42,896 bases of DNA from a virus, in the IMG/VR virus record IMGVR_UViG_3300046373_000086, positions 1 to 42,896 of that record; one strand, written 5' to 3'. Each line of letters begins with the position of its first letter. Position 1 is the first letter of the stretch. The notes below the pieces were generated by a model, which saw nothing but the letters and a program-made list of their open reading frames with translations, searched no databases and was not told the DNA's origin. Positions 6,125-12,573 of the stretch are shown one piece after another. Position numbers and translations under genes: made by a program.

Positions 6125-6514
6125 ATGAAAACAGAACAAGAAATAGCTGCAAGGGCAGAATCGTACTCATACGGCATATTTAATCAAGTCACAGGCCGTA
6201 ACAAATTCCAGGAGGTCAAATCGGCCTACATCAAAGGCGCAACTGACCAGCAAGCCATAGCAGATGCTGAATACAACGATCTGCTGAAGAAAGCGCAAAA
6301 TCTACTGGAGAAAGTTAACGAGTTGATGGTGGAGAAAAATGCATTTCTAAAAACACATGCCCCCTTGATCGAAGTGGTTCGTATTCTCCAATCATTCAGA
6401 TTTGAATCAATTAGGAATAAAAGCCATTCTGGCGACTTTGCCGAAACCTTGTTTTACCGATCAATTGAACAAGTAGGGGCGATTTTAACCGCAAAACCTT
6501 TAACACCCCAATAA
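6125..6514 (+). CDS. Hypothetical coiled-coil protein (129 aa)
   Basis: Residues 40-85 look like one long helix with heptad spacing (LLKKAQNLLEKVNELMVEKNAFL), so a dimeric coiled coil is likely. The first 25 residues carry Glu, Ala and Tyr in a motif seen in small phage proteins (AARAESYSYG). The C-terminal part is mixed. No enzymatic motif seen. Confidence 0.58.
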   Translation: MKTEQEIAARAESYSYGIFNQVTGRNKFQEVKSAYIKGATDQQAIADAEYNDLLKKAQNLLEKVNELMVEKNAFLKTHAPLIEVVRILQSFRFESIRNKSHSGDFAETLFYRSIEQVGAILTAKPLTPQ

Positions 6515-6534
6515 CCTCACTTAAATTGATAAAG

Positions 6535-6747
6535 ATGAAAAAGTACACTTCACAACGCTGGATATGCGTGCAGAACATGAACAACGGCAATGAATGGTAT
6601 TATGAACCATCGTTAGCATTTACTCGCAAAGAAAGCATTAAGAACTTAATAAGCGGTTGGGTTTATAATTGGCGACAAGCAAAAGAAAAACATGGTTGGT
6701 CATGCATAAAAGTTGAACTTACTTTAGCCCCAATTAACCATGCTTAA
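6535..6747 (+). CDS. Small Trp-rich hypothetical protein (70 aa)
   Basis: The ATG at 6535 follows GATAAAG and is chosen over a TTG three codons upstream. The product has repeated Trp and Tyr (WICVQNMNNGNEWYYEP) and an amphipathic helix ending in KHGWSC, a look common in small phage proteins of the zinc-free beta/alpha type. The stop codon overlaps the start of a lipoprotein-like gene by 8 nt, tying them to one transcript. Confidence 0.6.
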   Translation: MKKYTSQRWICVQNMNNGNEWYYEPSLAFTRKESIKNLISGWVYNWRQAKEKHGWSCIKVELTLAPINHA

Positions 6748-6919
6748 ACCCCTAGCCGCCTACCTAATGCTTATAATAGTTATGAGTGGGTGTGAGAAGA
6801 AGCAAGATTCACGTAAATGGAGGCAATACCCGAGATATTACCAGACGCTTGTTTCCGATAGTAACGTATTTTATATTTACCCAACACGCATTAATAAAAC
6901 CATACATAAAACGAAATGA
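6740..6919 (+). CDS. Small predicted lipoprotein (59 aa)
   Basis: The product starts with a positive charge, a hydrophobic core (LAAYLMLIIVM) and a lipobox-like SGC at residues 16-18, followed by charged EKKQD. This is the arrangement of a lipoprotein signal peptide, so the mature peptide of about 42 residues would be lipid-anchored; the residue at -3 (Met) is not ideal. It overlaps the previous stop by 8 nt and its own stop shares ATGA with the next start. The mature part is basic and aromatic, with no known motif. It may alter the envelope of the infected cell, or belong to lysis or superinfection exclusion, but that is inference. Confidence 0.6.
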   Translation: MLKPLAAYLMLIIVMSGCEKKQDSRKWRQYPRYYQTLVSDSNVFYIYPTRINKTIHKTK

Positions 6920-7116
6920 AAATAATAAAAATCTTAATCGTGGCATGGATGTTCTCAGTTATAGCTTTTGCATGGTACGCAACGGACTATGCCGCAACAT
7001 ATAACCCTTTAACAGATACGATTGAAGTACTACCACATAGTGAAATATCAGAAGCGGAGATTTATGGCGAAATGATGATGGAACAATCGATAGAAAGGAA
7101 TAACCACCGTGAATAA
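6916..7116 (+). CDS. Small secreted or membrane-anchored protein (66 aa)
   Basis: Residues 1-22 form a hydrophobic N-terminal segment (IIKILIVAWMFSVIAFAWYA), either a signal peptide cleaved near AFA or AWYA, or a membrane anchor. The rest is acidic and polar, ending in several Glu and Asn residues. It is coupled to the lipoprotein gene upstream (ATGA) and to a 40-residue membrane peptide downstream (overlap of 8 nt). The three form a small-envelope-protein set just before a methyltransferase gene. Function unknown. Confidence 0.6.
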   Translation: MKIIKILIVAWMFSVIAFAWYATDYAATYNPLTDTIEVLPHSEISEAEIYGEMMMEQSIERNNHRE

Positions 7117-7231
7117 ACTACACTCAATAGTTGCCCATTTATATGAAAATAACCCAGTCTCGCTATGCTTGATATTTTGGGTAATGGGATTAACAACAGG
7201 AATGATGATTACTTATTTGATAATGAGATGA
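7109..7231 (+). CDS. Single-span membrane peptide (40 aa, GTG start)
   Basis: The GTG at 7109 overlaps the previous stop by 8 nt, and the TGA at 7229 overlaps the next ATG as ATGA. Being locked on both sides is strong support for so short a frame. The peptide has a polar head of about 16 residues, then one membrane span with CLIFWVMGLTTGMM in its core. It also fixes the start of the following methyltransferase at 7228. Confidence 0.6.
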   Translation: MNKLHSIVAHLYENNPVSLCLIFWVMGLTTGMMITYLIMR

Positions 7232-7857
7232 AAATATTAGAGCTATTCGCCGGTGCAAGATGTATAGGCCGAGCAGCAGAGCAATTGGGGCATGAGGTGT
7301 TTAGCGTAGACTGGACGGCTTATGACGGCATAGATCTGCAAATGGACATATTAAACCTTACACTTGATATGTTGCCATGGATACCAGACCACGTACATGC
7401 CTCATTCGATTGCACAACTTACACCATAGCAGCGATTAGCCACCATCGTAATGGAACAGAACCTAAAAGCGATTATGCTAAACAATGTGATAAGACTAAT
7501 ATGAAGGTTTTAGAACTTATACAGCAATCAGGGGCAACATATTCTATAGAGAATCCACGGGGTATGTTACGTAAAATGCCGTTCATGCAACACCTACCAA
7601 GATACACCGTTTGGTATTGCCAGTACGGTGATGATAGGGCAAAGCCAACTGATATATGGACAAATCTTAACTGGACACCTAAACCCGTTTGCCATAATGG
7701 TAATACAAAGTGCCATCATCAACCCGCCCCAAGAGGCTCAGCAACAGGTACTCAAGGACGTAAAAATGCACATCACCGTAGTATGATGCCTGAACAACTA
7801 TGTTTAGAATTAATGGTCTGTCTTGGGGCTATAAAAGAGCCGATAACTTTATTTTAA
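7228..7857 (+). CDS. Divergent cytosine-C5 methyltransferase-like protein, copy 1
   Basis: Numbered from the ATG at 7228, the 209-residue product opens with the SAM-binding motif LELFAGARCIGRA (residues 4-16), then SVDW at the end of strand 2. The position of the catalytic loop reads SFDCTTYT: Cys62 is present but the usual Pro of Pro-Cys is Asp61. IENPRG (107-112) takes the place of the Glu-Asn-Val motif. It is short for a C5 methyltransferase and lacks a clear target-recognition domain, though it has a Cys/His-rich stretch near 155-165. Phage proteins of this type may modify DNA against restriction. The start is fixed by coupling to the 40-aa gene. The last 4 nt overlap the convergent holin-like gene. 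Confidence 0.68.
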   Translation: MKILELFAGARCIGRAAEQLGHEVFSVDWTAYDGIDLQMDILNLTLDMLPWIPDHVHASFDCTTYTIAAISHHRNGTEPKSDYAKQCDKTNMKVLELIQQSGATYSIENPRGMLRKMPFMQHLPRYTVWYCQYGDDRAKPTDIWTNLNWTPKPVCHNGNTKCHHQPAPRGSATGTQGRKNAHHRSMMPEQLCLELMVCLGAIKEPITLF

Positions 7858-8135
7858 ATCGCCGCCTTCACCTTCTCATTAACATTCTCAGCCTTAGCGT
7901 TGGTATCACTGGTTATAGTAGTCTTAGCAGGCTCTATTAACCAGTTTTTAAGTATATACGAAACGCCTCCGCCAATACCCATCATAAGTAAAGCCTTCCA
8001 GCTAAAGTCAACCTTGCCTGCATCAATAAGTCGCTCTACAGCCACCAAAACAGGTGTAGCGATTGCCATACCTAAACCGCGTAAAAAGTCACCACCTTGC
8101 AGTGTGAACTTCTTTGATAATGTAATATTTGCCAT
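7854..8135 (-). CDS. Holin-like membrane protein (93 aa)
   Basis: The product has two hydrophobic segments, about residues 19-36 (LRGLGMAIATPVLVAVE) and 46-64 (WKALLMMGIGGGVSYIL), separated by a short polar turn, then a charged tail with Lys and Glu. Size, two spans and charged C-terminus fit a class II holin, the protein that permeabilises the inner membrane to time lysis. It follows the endolysin gene by 2 nt on the same strand. Function is inferred from topology and place. Confidence 0.65.
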   Translation of the reverse strand: MANITLSKKFTLQGGDFLRGLGMAIATPVLVAVERLIDAGKVDFSWKALLMMGIGGGVSYILKNWLIEPAKTTITSDTNAKAENVNEKVKAAI

Positions 8136-8137
8136 AA

Positions 8138-8692
8138 TTATGCTTGTTTATAAGGAATTATACGTGAATACCAGCTTTTACGCCAAACAGCCTGTGACGG
8201 GTTATTGGCAATTATATTGTCGTAATACGCTTTTCGCTGCGCATTAAAAGCATCGTAAACTTGTTTGGCAGGTAATGAGTTTACCGCGCGTATTGTTGCC
8301 GGCCCGATCTTGCCATCATCATTTACATTTGCGGCCCTCTGTAGCCTCTTTGCAGCCGTTCCGACACCAGCGTTTACCCCGAAGTCGTAAACGTTTGTAG
8401 CCAGTTGCTGATCGTTTAAAAGTTGCAGGGTAAGCGGATACCAAAAGTTTGCTTTGTAAAATTCAGATACCAGGGTCTGAATCATTGGGCTGCTGCCAGC
8501 GTGCATGTTAATTGTTGATGCCGATGATACAAACTGCTTTTTAATAGAATCTATCAACGCCCAGCCTTTCCAGTTCGGCCAGTTATTACGGGATATGCCC
8601 ATATACGTTTCTCCGCCTTTATCCTTTGATGAATTGGCATAAGCGCCTTCGTTCTGGGCGGTGTGTTTAAATGCTAAATTGAAATCAGCCAT
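8138..8692 (-). CDS. GH108 family endolysin (lysozyme) with C-terminal peptidoglycan-binding domain
   Basis: The 184-residue product matches the GH108 N-acetylmuramidase layout. The N-terminal catalytic domain (about 1-95) has the conserved NEGAYANSSKDKGGETYMGIS stretch in two parts: Glu15 is the likely catalytic acid and GGET at 26-29 the conserved turn, with Trp-Pro-Trp nearby. The C-terminal part (about 100-180) resembles the PG_binding_3 domain, with YDFGVNAG and DGKIGPATI motifs. There is no signal peptide, so release should need a holin. It is preceded by two tiny membrane peptides and followed by a holin-like gene. Confidence 0.9.
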   Translation of the reverse strand: MADFNLAFKHTAQNEGAYANSSKDKGGETYMGISRNNWPNWKGWALIDSIKKQFVSSASTINMHAGSSPMIQTLVSEFYKANFWYPLTLQLLNDQQLATNVYDFGVNAGVGTAAKRLQRAANVNDDGKIGPATIRAVNSLPAKQVYDAFNAQRKAYYDNIIANNPSQAVWRKSWYSRIIPYKQA

Positions 8693-8777
8693 ATATCGCT
8701 AAATAAAACGCCACCAAAATAGCTAATGTTGCTATGATAGCGAGAATAATGTTTTTGTTTTTTATTTGCCAGTACAT
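8685..8777 (-). CDS. Membrane peptide of the lysis operon (30 aa)
   Basis: Starts at ATG 8777, coupled to the previous stop as TAATG, and ends at 8685, overlapping the endolysin start by 8 nt. The peptide has a basic head (YWQIKNKN) and one hydrophobic span to the C-terminus (IILAIIATLAILVAFYLAIYG in its full run). Its location right before the endolysin suggests a role in lysis, as a pinholin-like or accessory peptide. Too short for homology to be judged by eye. Confidence 0.55.
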   Translation of the reverse strand: MYWQIKNKNIILAIIATLAILVAFYLAIYG

Positions 8778-8860
8778 TACCTTTCTGTATTTACCGGTAA
8801 ACTACATACCATACAAAGCAGGAAGCATATTATAATAATGAAGTGTCCTGTTAGTGGCAT
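8777..8860 (-). CDS. Tiny lipoprotein-like peptide of the lysis operon (27 aa)
   Basis: The frame starts at ATG 8860, three bases after a TATATTTG box, and its stop forms TAATG with the next start. The peptide has a hydrophobic core (FIIIICFLLCMVCS) with two Cys in lipobox-like settings, then a polar tail. It could be a short outer-membrane lipoprotein (o-spanin-like) or only a leader. Coupling on its 3' side supports it; its small size keeps confidence modest. Confidence 0.4.
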   Translation of the reverse strand: MPLTGHFIIIICFLLCMVCSLPVNTER

Positions 8861-8863
8861 AAT

Positions 8864-8871
8864 CAAATATA
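8864..8871 (-). promoter_or_regulatory. TATATTTG box at the start of the lysis operon
   Basis: On the minus strand TATATTTG matches the -7 consensus and lies 3 nt before the ATG at 8860, after the terminator at 8885-8915. No TTTG is found at the usual -33 distance. If it is the -7 box, the mRNA would be leaderless or start inside the first gene. The same box-to-ATG spacing is seen before four other minus-strand operons. Confidence 0.4.
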
Positions 8872-8884
8872 CAAAATAGTTTAA

Positions 8885-8915
8885 ATAAAAAAGCCCCGTA
8901 TGCAAGTACAGGGCT
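8885..8915 (-). terminator. Rho-independent terminator, leftward
   Basis: On the minus strand AGCCC (8915-8911) pairs with GGGCT (8896-8892) and is followed by a six-T run. No minus-strand gene lies between it and the plus-strand start at 9131, so it may end a noncoding leftward RNA or insulate the lysis operon from transcription out of the intergenic region. Confidence 0.55.
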
Positions 8916-8939
8916 GATCAATTTTCTAAAAGGAACGGA

Positions 8940-8971
8940 GTTGTTAGCCTCGTGTTACTATCGCTTACAAC
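8940..8971. repeat. Imperfect inverted repeat in the intergenic region
   Basis: GTTGTTAGC (8940-8948) and GCTTACAAC (8963-8971) match in 8 of 9 pairs. Read leftward, this hairpin is followed by the terminator at 8885-8915, which together have the shape of a short structured RNA of about 90 nt. No gene is seen in 8916-9130. Confidence 0.4.
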
Positions 8972-8992
8972 ATCATAAAGGTAAAAATAAAA

Positions 8993-9023
8993 TTTGCAAT
9001 ATTCAAAGTAGTGCGTATATTGC
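8993..9023 (+). promoter_or_regulatory. Rightward promoter of island B (P3)
   Basis: TTTG (8993-8996), a 19-nt spacer and TATATTGC (9016-9023) approximate the Bacteroidota consensus, with two mismatches in the -7 box. The upstream block AAATAAAATTTG differs by one added A from that of PL, P1 and P2, and as in P1 and P2 the spacer ends in CG. The gene that follows starts at 9131, leaving a leader of about 100 nt with a strong hairpin. Confidence 0.5.
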
Positions 9024-9069
9024 GAGTGTATTAAACGCAACGTGCAGGTTGTAACCGAAAATATTAAAG

Positions 9070-9119
9070 AGCCTTCGTCGGCGGGGATAGACTGCACTCT
9101 TGAACCGCTAACGAAGGCT
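9070..9119 (+). promoter_or_regulatory. Structured leader hairpin before the second methyltransferase gene
   Basis: AGCCTTCGT (9070-9078) pairs perfectly with ACGAAGGCT (9111-9119), and inside it GCGG (9081-9084) pairs with CCGC (9105-9108). It ends 11 nt before the ATG at 9131, and the bases after it are TTATTAGTCTT. It could act as an attenuator or hide the ribosome binding site; it is too short to be a tRNA. Confidence 0.55.
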
Positions 9120-9130
9120 TTATTAGTCTT

Positions 9131-9880
9131 ATGAAAACCTACGGTATACTAATCGACCTTTTCGATCACAGCGGACACGCCAATGAAGAATACAAACGTA
9201 ACAACTGGCATGTGTTCCAAGTAGATATTAAAAACGGGATTGACATTTTAGAATGGGATTATAAAGAGGCAATATTTGACTGGATGTCAACGTGTAGATA
9301 TAGCGAACCAAACTGCGAGTTTGTGTTTGGGATATTAGCTGCGGTACCTTGTACAGAATATGCGACTTCGGGAGCAAGGCATTTTGCACGAAAAGATGCT
9401 GACGGAACAACAGAAAAAAGCCAGTTACTTGTTGATAAAACTAAAGAGATTATTGATTGGGTTGATAGTCGGTTTAATCTGCTGTTTTGGAAAGTTGAAA
9501 ATCCAAGAAGTAGAATACACACTTTAAACCCATGGTTAGGTAAAATAAGGTTTAAGTTTAACCCCTGTGATTTTGCGGGGTATACCAATATTATTTATGA
9601 TTTAGATAATATGGATCAACTGGCTTGGTTAAAAAATCAAGATATTAGCAAGGTTGATAAACACTACATAAAGTTGGTTATTGACTGCAATACCTACAAC
9701 AAAGAAACGTGGTTATGGGGTAAATTTAACATACCTAAAAAAGATAGGTTTGATCCGACATGGAAAGATAGCCCAATGTTTATTCTTTATGGTGGAAAAT
9801 CTGAACGCACTAAAGAGTTAAGAAGTATAGATCCTAAAGGATTTTGTAAGGCGTTTTATGAAGCAAATAATATAGAATAA
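9131..9880 (+). CDS. Divergent cytosine-C5 methyltransferase-like protein, copy 2
   Basis: The 249-residue product has the motif order of C5-methyltransferases in weakened form. The SAM-binding start reads IDLFDHSGHAN (8-18), VDI ends the second strand, and the catalytic loop keeps Pro73-Cys74 in AVPCTEYATSG. VENPRSR (122-128) stands for the Glu-Asn-Val motif, and an ETWLWGKF segment near 200 resembles the conserved part after the target-recognition region. It shares its layout with the copy at 7228-7857 but the two are not close paralogs. It is the first gene of island B, under P3 and a leader hairpin. Activity is plausible, since the catalytic Cys and the Glu are both present. Confidence 0.7.
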   Translation: MKTYGILIDLFDHSGHANEEYKRNNWHVFQVDIKNGIDILEWDYKEAIFDWMSTCRYSEPNCEFVFGILAAVPCTEYATSGARHFARKDADGTTEKSQLLVDKTKEIIDWVDSRFNLLFWKVENPRSRIHTLNPWLGKIRFKFNPCDFAGYTNIIYDLDNMDQLAWLKNQDISKVDKHYIKLVIDCNTYNKETWLWGKFNIPKKDRFDPTWKDSPMFILYGGKSERTKELRSIDPKGFCKAFYEANNIE

Positions 9881-9881
9881 T

Positions 9882-10199
9882 ATGAGAACATTTAAGGAAC
9901 TATTTGAGAAAAGTTACGGGGAAGATTCATTCAATGAAGATTTCTTGATTGACGCTATTTCGGCCAATGGAATACATGAAAGTTGGAAAGCCAAGGTCAT
10001 TGACGAAATCGAACCGCTATGTATAAATAATGAAGGAGCGCATCTTTTAACTTCCATAATAGCATTATTAGACGGGTATAAATTAACTGTCTATCAGGCA
10101 AAACACGACTTAGGATATTGGTATAACTTGAAAGACCAAGCCGAATACGATGGTTTAGAGGAATTAGGTACTTATCAGTTAAGAATATTACAAACATAA
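9882..10199 (+). CDS. Hypothetical acidic protein (105 aa)
   Basis: Begins one base after the methyltransferase stop and ends inside the left arm of a strong bidirectional terminator. The sequence is acidic and mostly helical, with a FKELFEKSYGEDSF head, a central LLTSIIALLDGYKL helix and a Tyr-rich tail. No motif recognised. Its fixed link to the methyltransferase gene suggests a joint function. Confidence 0.6.
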   Translation: MRTFKELFEKSYGEDSFNEDFLIDAISANGIHESWKAKVIDEIEPLCINNEGAHLLTSIIALLDGYKLTVYQAKHDLGYWYNLKDQAEYDGLEELGTYQLRILQT

Positions 10200-10244
10200 A
10201 CAAAAAGCCCCGTTTCAGCATCACGCTGGCGGGGCTTTTTGTTT
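10198..10244. terminator. Strong bidirectional terminator
   Basis: AAACAAAAAGCCCCG (10198-10212) and CGGGGCTTTTTGTTT (10230-10244) form a perfect 15-bp stem with a 17-nt loop. A-runs and T-runs flank the GC core, so it works in both directions. It separates island B (plus) from the fibre/receiver operon (minus), whose stop codons lie at its two edges. Confidence 0.92.
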
Positions 10245-10476
10245 ATTTCTTATCTCTTGCATATTCCCGCATCCTATCCAGTTCCCGCTCAAGAGCCTGC
10301 ATCTTTTCGGATTGTACCCGGTTAGAGTATTCGCCTATTTTTGCGTCCATCATGTGTTCAATATTTTCCATAAGCTTAGCAGATCTTTTTTCTGACCTGT
10401 TCTCTATCCATGCAAAAAACCCACCTAATGTGGTAAGGATAGTTACACCAAAGCCTACAATCTCGTTAGTTCCCAT
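10243..10476 (-). CDS. Small membrane protein with charged coiled-coil tail (77 aa)
   Basis: Residues 4-23 are one membrane span (EIVGFGVTILTTLGGFFAWI); residues 25-77 are a long charged helix rich in Arg, Lys and Glu with heptad spacing. The layout resembles XhlA-type or Rz-type accessory lysis proteins, or a small transducer. It overlaps the receiver-domain gene by 11 nt, implying coupled translation, and is the last gene before the terminator. Function unknown. Confidence 0.62.
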   Translation of the reverse strand: MGTNEIVGFGVTILTTLGGFFAWIENRSEKRSAKLMENIEHMMDAKIGEYSNRVQSEKMQALERELDRMREYARDKK

Positions 10477-10879
10477 TTAGAGCCTCCTTCATTTCAGCAC
10501 GGGAACGCAACCTGCCGCTAAGCCCCTCAACAGCAGTACCCAAATATTCCAGCCATGTTGAACTTTTCTCTACTGTATCACTAACCCTTAGTCGTATCAG
10601 CTGTCTCAATAAAGGCACATCTAAGTACGCAGAAACGATTATTATGTAACAGTTAGGGGAAACATCATAAATGCGCTGTATTCGCTCTATAACGTCCGTT
10701 CCGTCTTTTAAACGAACGTCCATTATAACTAAATCTACAGACGAATTAAAGGCAGAGAAAAAATCTTGAGAGTTACTGAAAGAGATTACATTATACCCTA
10801 TTGATAATTGTTCGCTGATAAGATCACGCCATATCTGCTCATCATCCAGTACATTTATGAGTATTTTAATGGGTGTCAT
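10466..10879 (-). CDS. Stand-alone CheY-like response-regulator receiver domain
   Basis: The 137-residue product has a complete receiver active site: Asp12-Asp13-Glu14 after the first strand, phospho-acceptor Asp54 in VIMDVRLKDG, Ser83 at the end of strand 4 (IIIVSAY), and Lys105 after strand 5 (TVEKSS). The five alternating strands and helices can be followed by eye. There is no DNA-binding or enzymatic output domain; the last 18 residues are basic. Receivers signal by phosphorylation from a histidine kinase, and none is coded here, so a host kinase or acetyl phosphate would be the donor. It overlaps the 100-aa membrane gene upstream (ATGA) and the 77-aa one downstream. A receiver in a tail-fibre operon is unusual for a phage. 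Confidence 0.85.
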   Translation of the reverse strand: MTPIKILINVLDDEQIWRDLISEQLSIGYNVISFSNSQDFFSAFNSSVDLVIMDVRLKDGTDVIERIQRIYDVSPNCYIIIVSAYLDVPLLRQLIRLRVSDTVEKSSTWLEYLGTAVEGLSGRLRSRAEMKEALNGN

Positions 10880-11178
10880 GGCTTGCGAAGCTCGGCATAT
10901 ATTTTAAGTACGGTATCATTAAAGTGCTTCATATCACTTTCTCTAAAGTGTTTAAGCTCAATAACATCGTTTTTAATCTCATTAAGAGAACTCTCCATGG
11001 CCTCTCGAACTACAGTCTTTATAAATGTCTCCTTTTCTGTTTTCTTATCGGCAAAATACTTATCGATGTATTTCCAAAAAGCTATTATAAATGCCAGGCA
11101 GCCTGAAATCCATTTTATAACAGATTCCCAGTCTATATCGTTGTGGGGTATAGGTAAATTTGCCAATCTTTTATCCAT
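10876..11178 (-). CDS. Small membrane protein with long amphipathic tail (100 aa)
   Basis: A polar head of about 18 residues (LANLPIPHNDIDWES) is followed by one membrane span around residues 20-38 (VIKWISGCLAFIIAFWKYI) and a long charged helix to the end (about 45-98). This matches the plan of the 77-aa protein two genes on, with the receiver gene between them. Its stop overlaps the receiver start as ATGA. Either could be a holin-like or signalling membrane partner. Confidence 0.62.
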   Translation of the reverse strand: MDKRLANLPIPHNDIDWESVIKWISGCLAFIIAFWKYIDKYFADKKTEKETFIKTVVREAMESSLNEIKNDVIELKHFRESDMKHFNDTVLKIYAELRKP

Positions 11179-11207
11179 GTGTTAATAGGCACCAAAAGCA
11201 TGCCGTG

Positions 11208-11585
11208 TTATAATTCATCTTTGAAATAGTCATGTTGTAATCCAGAGTTTAATATAAACAGACTAGTTAATGCAACGGCAAATAAATATATAAACATGAG
11301 GTATACCCCATCACACAAATTAAATATAGTAAAAGCGCTTAATGTGAAATTACAAATAAATATGCATTTATTAACGGTATTGAATTGAAGTTGTTTAAAG
11401 TCCCTTACCCCATCCCATTCATCTATAATTAGATATATCCATATCAGGGACATAAATAAGTATACGCAACCTTTCACATAAGTAGGAGGATAGCCGCTAT
11501 AATACAGCATAAACAAATAAAATGAAAAACCAACGGCGTGCAAAATAGCGGCTATAAGATTTATCATAGAGGGTTTTTTACGCAT
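11208..11585 (-). CDS. Polytopic membrane protein (125 aa)
   Basis: Four hydrophobic segments of span length can be seen at about residues 7-28, 38-55, 72-90 and 95-113, with basic residues at the very start (MRKK). Acidic and basic turns lie between them (DEWDGVRDF). It could be a superinfection-exclusion, holin or sensor-like membrane protein; no family recognised. Its start overlaps the end of the 180-aa gene upstream by 22 nt. Confidence 0.6.
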   Translation of the reverse strand: MRKKPSMINLIAAILHAVGFSFYLFMLYYSGYPPTYVKGCVYLFMSLIWIYLIIDEWDGVRDFKQLQFNTVNKCIFICNFTLSAFTIFNLCDGVYLMFIYLFAVALTSLFILNSGLQHDYFKDEL

Positions 11586-12106
11586 CTTTTTAAGACTGGA
11601 TCTGCATCGTACCCACTATAGCAATTTGGATATATTCCGCCATCCGGCCCTAATAACTCAACCTTACCAATCTCGTCATACCATGCTTGCTGTATCTTTT
11701 GTAGATCTGATTGTGATACGCCGCTATCGGTAAGTATATTGGCCAGGTGAATCCATATTGAACCTAAAGCTGTAGCCCTATATTCTGAATCCATTGACTG
11801 GATAAGTTTAACTGCATCAGCAAATATTTCATCCGGTGTTTTACCTGCTTCATCAGAAACCAGTTTCATTTTAACCACAATGGACGGCAGCGCAGCCCTT
11901 AGTTTATCTAACAGATAATTATCAAACGACCCGGGTATAACAGCCACTAAGGCGTTTAATATTTCGGGATGGCTTGTGTCAGCCGTTTTAATGAAGTTGA
12001 CAATGCCGGAAGCCAGTTTTAAAAACTTTTGGCTTGATGGTAGTATTTTACTAATGAAGTTTTTAGCCCATCCGGCTATACTTTCGAAGATGTTTGATAT
12101 ATTCAT
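11564..12106 (-). CDS. Hypothetical helical protein (180 aa)
   Basis: Mostly alpha-helical, with an N-terminal amphipathic stretch (IFESIAGWAKNFISKIL), an AVIPGSFDNYLLDKLRAALP segment split by a Gly-Ser turn, and a C-terminal tail with two Cys (YPNCYSGYD and KRCVKNP) that could form a disulfide if exported. No catalytic motif. It lies between the fibre-like genes and the membrane/receiver genes of one operon. I recall similar unknowns in Bacteroidota phages. Confidence 0.58.
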   Translation of the reverse strand: MNISNIFESIAGWAKNFISKILPSSQKFLKLASGIVNFIKTADTSHPEILNALVAVIPGSFDNYLLDKLRAALPSIVVKMKLVSDEAGKTPDEIFADAVKLIQSMDSEYRATALGSIWIHLANILTDSGVSQSDLQKIQQAWYDEIGKVELLGPDGGIYPNCYSGYDADPVLKRCVKNPL

Positions 12107-12108
12107 GA

Positions 12109-12573
12109 TTATAAAGTTGTTTCGTCTACTGAAATAGATGTACCAAACGTACTTGTCCCGCTGGACACAAATTTATAATAGTACCCAGGAGGTATATCTA
12201 CAACAAGTTCTGTTGTTTGGGCTTGGATTGTGTTTAATCCAATAGTCAGGCCACCTGTATTATTATTTGTAGCGGTTTGCTTTGTAGTGTAAGTAATGCC
12301 ATCTGGTGATGTTTGTAATGATATTGACCCCGATTGGCCTCCAGACAATGTTAATGAAGACGTAATAGATACCGATCCTTTAATGGACATAAAGCGGGTG
12401 ATGTTAGGCTGATAAGCAGTTCCTAAAGACCTTGTAAAGGTTTGTATTGTTATAGGCTTATATTCAAATTTAGCGAAGCAAAATCCGTATATAGTGCCAA
12501 GTAATACCATGCCTATAAAAGCAGATACCACAATTGTTTTATCCTTTTTTGAAGGGTTTAATTGTTTATCCAT
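12109..12573 (-). CDS. Membrane-anchored beta-rich protein, fibre-like (154 aa)
   Basis: Residues 1-13 are basic, 14-34 form a membrane anchor or uncleaved signal (TIVVSAFIGMVLLGTIYGFCF), and the rest is a Ser/Thr/Gly-rich beta domain with SLTLSGGQSGSISLQTSPDG, an Asn-rich loop and a VVDIPPGYYYKF strand. Such repeats of short strands are typical of fibre and adhesin heads. It overlaps the 191-aa gene by 16 nt. With its neighbours it makes a run of three products with export signals, which is not expected of virion parts assembled in the cytoplasm. Confidence 0.6.
   Translation of the reverse strand: MDKQLNPSKKDKTIVVSAFIGMVLLGTIYGFCFAKFEYKPITIQTFTRSLGTAYQPNITRFMSIKGSVSITSSLTLSGGQSGSISLQTSPDGITYTTKQTATNNNTGGLTIGLNTIQAQTTELVVDIPPGYYYKFVSSGTSTFGTSISVDETTL

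Noticed and set aside
9070-9119. tRNA-like stem
   Set aside because: Only 50 nt long, no T-arm or anticodon-arm pattern, and no discriminator CCA; better read as a leader hairpin.
10808-11185. 125-codon plus-strand frame
   Set aside because: Antisense to the receiver and 100-aa membrane genes, which have clear motifs and coupled starts; no promoter or spacing supports it.
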